In this document: in pieces, positions 7,607-10,031 of the stretch
Layout: each line of letters begins with the position of its first letter
Numbering within the stretch: the stretch's first letter is position 1
Assembly (NCBI GenBank): GCA_023433185.1
Contig: JAEZEN010000122.1
Coordinates: forward strand, 1 to 10,031
Source: Pseudomonadota bacterium
GTDB lineage: Bacteria; Pseudomonadota; Alphaproteobacteria; Rhizobiales; Kaistiaceae
Direction: 5' to 3'
Length of the DNA stretch: 10,031 nucleotides
Made by a program: the position numbers and the translations under genes
The notes under the pieces: generated by a model
Database searches by the model: none
Told to the model about the DNA's origin: nothing
The model's input: only the letters and a program-made list of their open reading frames with translations

Positions 7607-8188
7607 ATGCTGCGCCGCCTCTATGACTGGACCATGCGACTCGCCGCCAGCCGCCGTGCCGTGCCGGCGCTGTTGGGCGTCTCGTTCGCCGAGAGCTCGT
7701 TCTTTCCGGTTCCCCCCGACGTCATCCTGGTTCCGATGGCACTCGCCCGGCCCGACCGGGCGCGCTACTACGCGCTGATCTGCACGGTCGCCTCGGTGGC
7801 GGGCGGCCTGCTCGGCTACGCGATCGGTGCCCTGCTCTTCGACACCATCGGCAACTGGCTGATCGAGGCCTACGGCTACGGCGACCGAATGGAGGACTTC
7901 CGCCATGCCTATGAGGAATGGGGCGCCTGGCTCATCCTCATCAAGGGCTTCACTCCGATCCCCTTCAAGCTGGTCACGATCGCCTCCGGCTTCGCCGGCT
8001 ATGACGTCCTGCTGTTCATCCTGTTCTCGTTCATCGCCCGGGGCGCCCGGTTCTTCCTCGTCGCCGAACTGATCCGCCATTACGGCGAGCCCATGCGGGA
8101 TTTCATCGATCGCCGCTTCAACCTTCTGACCATCGTGGCGGTCGTGCTGCTGATCGGCGGTTTCGTCGTCGCCCGCTACGCCATCTGA
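7607..8188 (+). CDS. yqaA: YqaA family inner-membrane protein (VTT/DedA-like domain)
   Basis: This is a 193-residue membrane protein of the VTT (SNARE-associated/DedA-like) superfamily, YqaA branch. The family includes proteins linked to lipid scrambling and membrane homeostasis; the exact role of YqaA is not established. The family markers are ESSFFPVPPD (29-38), the re-entrant-loop-like segment, and KGFTPIPFK (113-121) followed by LVTIASGFAG. Hydrophobic segments lie around 55-80 and 130-150, with a last helix near the C-terminus (LLTIVAVVLLIGGFVVA). ATG 7607 is preferred because MLRRLYDWTMRLA is the normal YqaA beginning and the length then matches the family (about 190-200). An upstream in-frame ATG at 7532 would add 25 non-conserved residues and lies inside the inverted repeat. 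No good ribosome-binding site is seen before 7607, so the start is less sure than the family. Confidence 0.9.
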   Translation: MLRRLYDWTMRLAASRRAVPALLGVSFAESSFFPVPPDVILVPMALARPDRARYYALICTVASVAGGLLGYAIGALLFDTIGNWLIEAYGYGDRMEDFRHAYEEWGAWLILIKGFTPIPFKLVTIASGFAGYDVLLFILFSFIARGARFFLVAELIRHYGEPMRDFIDRRFNLLTIVAVVLLIGGFVVARYAI

Positions 8189-8243
8189 GAGCGACTCAGG
8201 GCGCGCCGTCCGGGTTGGCAACTTTCGGCCGGGTCTCGCGTTC

Positions 8244-8257
8244 TCCCCTGTTGGGGA
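8244..8257 (+). terminator. Short hairpin after the yqaA-like gene
   Basis: TCCCC (8244-8248) pairs with GGGGA (8253-8257) around a TGTT loop, 56 bases after the stop. The stem is short and the nearest T run (GTTTT, about 8273-8278) is some 16 bases away. It is a weak terminator candidate at best. Confidence 0.2.
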
Positions 8258-8281
8258 TAGGCGAAGGGGGACAGTTTTCCG

Positions 8282-8312
8282 CTGACAGACGGCTGAAATC
8301 AAAGGGTATACT
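8282..8312 (+). promoter_or_regulatory. Candidate promoter of tamA
   Basis: CTGACA (8282-8287) and TATACT (8307-8312) resemble -35 and -10 elements, separated by 19 bases (17 if GGTATA is taken as the -10). TATACT is the most AT-rich and consensus-like hexamer in the 217-base gap 8189-8405. Transcription would begin near 8320 and give a leader of about 85 bases before the tamA start. The spacing is not ideal. Confidence 0.4.
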
Positions 8313-8328
8313 CTTCCTTCAGCATAAT

Positions 8329-8353
8329 CCGGGCAGTGTGGCCCGGAGGGGAG
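8329..8353 (+). promoter_or_regulatory. Leader hairpin running into a strong Shine-Dalgarno
   Basis: CCGGGC (8329-8334) pairs perfectly with GCCCGG (8341-8346) around the loop AGTGTG. The last two bases of the right arm are also the first two of GGAGGGGAG (8345-8353), a strong ribosome-binding site 6 bases (from GGAGG) before the ATG at 8356. The hairpin could partly hide this site. A regulatory role is inferred from the overlap only. Confidence 0.4.
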
Positions 8354-8355
8354 CG

Positions 8356-8397
8356 ATGTCCGATGGTAAGCGCGGCCGGCACGCCCGCGCTCGATAA
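8356..8397 (+). other. Possible 13-codon leader ORF upstream of tamA
   Basis: ATG 8356 opens a 13-codon frame, MSDGKRGRHARAR, ending at TAA 8395-8397. It is preceded by the strong GGAGGGGAG site. Its stop overlaps the purine-rich TAAGGG that serves tamA, and the tamA GTG at 8406 lies 8 bases after the stop. The peptide is very basic (5 Arg, 1 Lys, 1 His). It may be a true leader peptide that couples translation into tamA, or simply a chance frame. Confidence 0.3.
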
Positions 8398-8405
8398 GGG
8401 TATGT

Positions 8406-10031
8406 GTGTTGCGCCGAGCGGGTCCGGGCCGTAGCCTTGCCGTCATGGCCATCGCTCTCGCGGTGGGCATCGGCTCGGTGACGCCGTCGTTCGGCATCTG
8501 GCCCTTCACCCGGCGGGAGCGCGAGGCGGTCCCCGATCCGACCCCCTACATCATCGACTTCGAGTTCAACGGCGGGACGCGCAGCCAGCAGCGCAGCATC
8601 CGCAACGCCTCCAACCTCTACGCCCTCCGCCGCGAGCCCCCCTCGGGGGTGGTCGGTCTGCTCGCCCGGGCCCGCGCCGATGTCGGGCGGATCACGGCGG
8701 CGCTCTATCGGGAGGCGCTCTATTCCGGCGAGGTGGCGATCTACGTCGATGGACGCCTGCTCCAGTCCTTCAGTCCCTTCGACACGCTCAGCACGAGTCC
8801 GGTGCCGATCCGTGTCGTCGTCACGCCGGGCGAGCCCTTCACGTTCGGCACGGTCGAGGCCGCGCCCTTGCCGCCGGGCGAGAACCTCCGCGACACCGGC
8901 CTGATCACCGGGCGGGTGGCGTCGTCGGATGCGATCGTCGCCGCCGAGACCGCCATCGCCACCGGCTGGCGCCGGCTCGGCCATCCGCTCGCCGCCGTCA
9001 CCCAGCGGGACATCGTCGCCAACCACGCGACCCGGACGCTCTCCGTCGCCCTCGACGTGGCGCCCGGGCCGCCCGCCGATTTCGGCCGGGTGACGATCGT
9101 CGGGACGGAAAGGGTCGATCCGCGGCTGGTCGAGCGGCGCGCCGGCATCGATTCCGGCGACCTCTATTCCTCGGACGTCACCACGCGGGCCGAGCGGCGG
9201 CTCCGCGACCTCGGGGTATTCGAGAGTGTCCGGGTGGTGACCGGGGACAGCCTCGATCCCGACGGGACGGTGCCGATCACCATCGACGTCAGCGAGCGCA
9301 AGCCGCGGGTCTTCGGCTTCGGCGTCGAATACGACAATGTCGACGGCTTCGGCGCAAACGCCTACTGGATGCACCGCAACCTGTTCGGCGGGGCCGAGCA
9401 GCTCCGCTTCGACGCCTCGATTTCGCAGAACCTCGCCGATGCGTTCGATGCGCCCGATTACCGGCTGGCGGGCACTTTCGTGAAGCCGGCGGTGATCGGA
9501 GCGATGACCGACTTCACCTTCGGCCTCGAGACGTATCGCAGGACGACCGACGCCTACCAGGTGACCGCGAGCGCGGCGAAGACCGGGCTGACGCAGGAAT
9601 TCTCGAACACGCTCTCCGGAGGCCTGATCTTCGATATCGAGAAGGCGGAGGTGAGCAATGCCATCCAGCGCGAGAGCGAATACCTGATCGCGACCCTCAC
9701 CGGCACGCTCGACTGGGACCGCCGCGACAACCGGCTCAACCCGACCCGGGGCTTCCGCAACTTCTTCACCGCGGCGCCGGCCTACGATTTCGAGCAGGGC
9801 GAGACCTTCGCGACGTTCAGGAACGATTTCTCGATCTACCAGGCCGTCGATCCGGACCGGCGCTTCGTGCTGGCCGGCCGGGTCCAGGGCGGGGTGATCA
9901 CCGTCGAGGACATCCGGACGGTCGCGCCCTACCGCCGGCTTTATGCCGGCGGGCCGGCCCCCGTCCGCGGCTACGCCTCCCAGCGCCTCGCCCCGCAGAA
10001 CGCCAAGGGCGACATGCTCGGCGGCAAGAGC
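8406..10031 (+). CDS. tamA: TamA-type outer-membrane assembly protein (Omp85 family), 3' end outside window
   Basis: These 542 codons run off the window. TamA is the outer-membrane barrel of the TamA-TamB complex, which helps insert some outer-membrane proteins and has been linked to lipid transport to the outer membrane. The GTG 8406 is chosen because it gives a complete signal peptide (MLRRAGPGRS, then a hydrophobic core beginning LAVMAIAL) and has AAGGG five bases upstream; ATG 8445 would start inside the hydrophobic core. POTRA-type repeats begin with YIIDFEF near 44. The last POTRA runs about 226-298 (FGRVTIVGTERVDPRLVERR, then LRDLGVFESVRV). The barrel starts near 300 with KPRVFGFGVEYDN. 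The Omp85 loop-6 motif is present as AGGPAPVRGY, with VRGY at 520-523, so most of the barrel's first part is present. The tamB gene is expected beyond the edge. Confidence 0.9.
   Translation, partial: MLRRAGPGRSLAVMAIALAVGIGSVTPSFGIWPFTRREREAVPDPTPYIIDFEFNGGTRSQQRSIRNASNLYALRREPPSGVVGLLARARADVGRITAALYREALYSGEVAIYVDGRLLQSFSPFDTLSTSPVPIRVVVTPGEPFTFGTVEAAPLPPGENLRDTGLITGRVASSDAIVAAETAIATGWRRLGHPLAAVTQRDIVANHATRTLSVALDVAPGPPADFGRVTIVGTERVDPRLVERRAGIDSGDLYSSDVTTRAERRLRDLGVFESVRVVTGDSLDPDGTVPITIDVSERKPRVFGFGVEYDNVDGFGANAYWMHRNLFGGAEQLRFDASISQNLADAFDAPDYRLAGTFVKPAVIGAMTDFTFGLETYRRTTDAYQVTASAAKTGLTQEFSNTLSGGLIFDIEKAEVSNAIQRESEYLIATLTGTLDWDRRDNRLNPTRGFRNFFTAAPAYDFEQGETFATFRNDFSIYQAVDPDRRFVLAGRVQGGVITVEDIRTVAPYRRLYAGGPAPVRGYASQRLAPQNAKGDMLGGKS

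Noticed and set aside
8215..8397. 60-codon plus-strand frame in the gap before tamA
   Set aside because: No ribosome-binding site at its ATG, no recognisable protein features, and the candidate promoter and hairpin lie inside it. Only its last 13 codons have a good start signal.
7406..8509. Minus-strand open frame covering the yqaA-like gene and the tamA leader
   Set aside because: The composition is Asp/Glu/Arg/His-rich without motifs, and it lies opposite a recognised membrane protein gene.
8319..9374. Minus-strand open frame opposite tamA
   Set aside because: Shadow frame; tamA on the plus strand is open to the window edge with POTRA and Omp85 motifs.

Overview
The window is GC-rich, with tightly packed Gram-negative genes whose third codon positions are mostly G or C. 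A Tat-exported solute-binding protein, an SH3/DUF1236-type secreted protein, a YqaA-type membrane protein and a TamA-type Omp85 protein together suggest an alphaproteobacterium, probably of the Hyphomicrobiales (Rhizobiales). The organism assignment is inference. No rRNA, tRNA, insertion sequence, CRISPR array, phage gene or attachment site was seen.

Region 1 (1-6134, + strand) is a catabolic and uptake operon. It begins with the 3' end of an HpcH/HpaI-type aldolase gene, which overlaps (ATGA) a D-2-hydroxyacid dehydrogenase gene. After a 130-base gap holding two GC-rich hairpins comes a complete carbohydrate ABC importer: a large Tat-exported binding protein (552 aa), two MalF/MalG-type permeases and a MalK/UgpC-type ATPase. 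A very strong 11-bp hairpin with a UCCG tetraloop lies between the binding-protein gene and the first permease gene. This is the classic place for differential expression of binding protein over membrane subunits. The layout suggests import of a sugar, sugar acid or related polyol or glycoside, followed by oxidation/reduction at a 2-hydroxyacid and aldol cleavage of a 2-keto-3-deoxy acid. The substrate cannot be read from the sequence.

Region 2 (6135-7445) holds a minus-strand secreted SH3/DUF1236 protein gene, convergent with the importer. A 235-base divergent spacer separates it from a small secreted protein of unknown function on the + strand.

Region 3 (7446-8188) holds a YqaA/VTT-domain inner-membrane protein gene, preceded by a spacer with a perfect 10-bp inverted repeat.

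Region 4 (8189-10031) is a 217-base leader and the 5' part of tamA, which is cut by the window edge. The tamA start is best placed at a GTG (8406), because only that start restores a full signal peptide. Its leader contains a candidate promoter, a hairpin whose right arm runs into a strong Shine-Dalgarno, and a 13-codon mini-ORF ending at the tamA ribosome-binding site. This looks like possible translational coupling.

No clearly new multi-gene system was found. The observations most worth checking are the tamA leader, the intercistronic hairpin in the transport operon, and the small secreted protein of unknown function.
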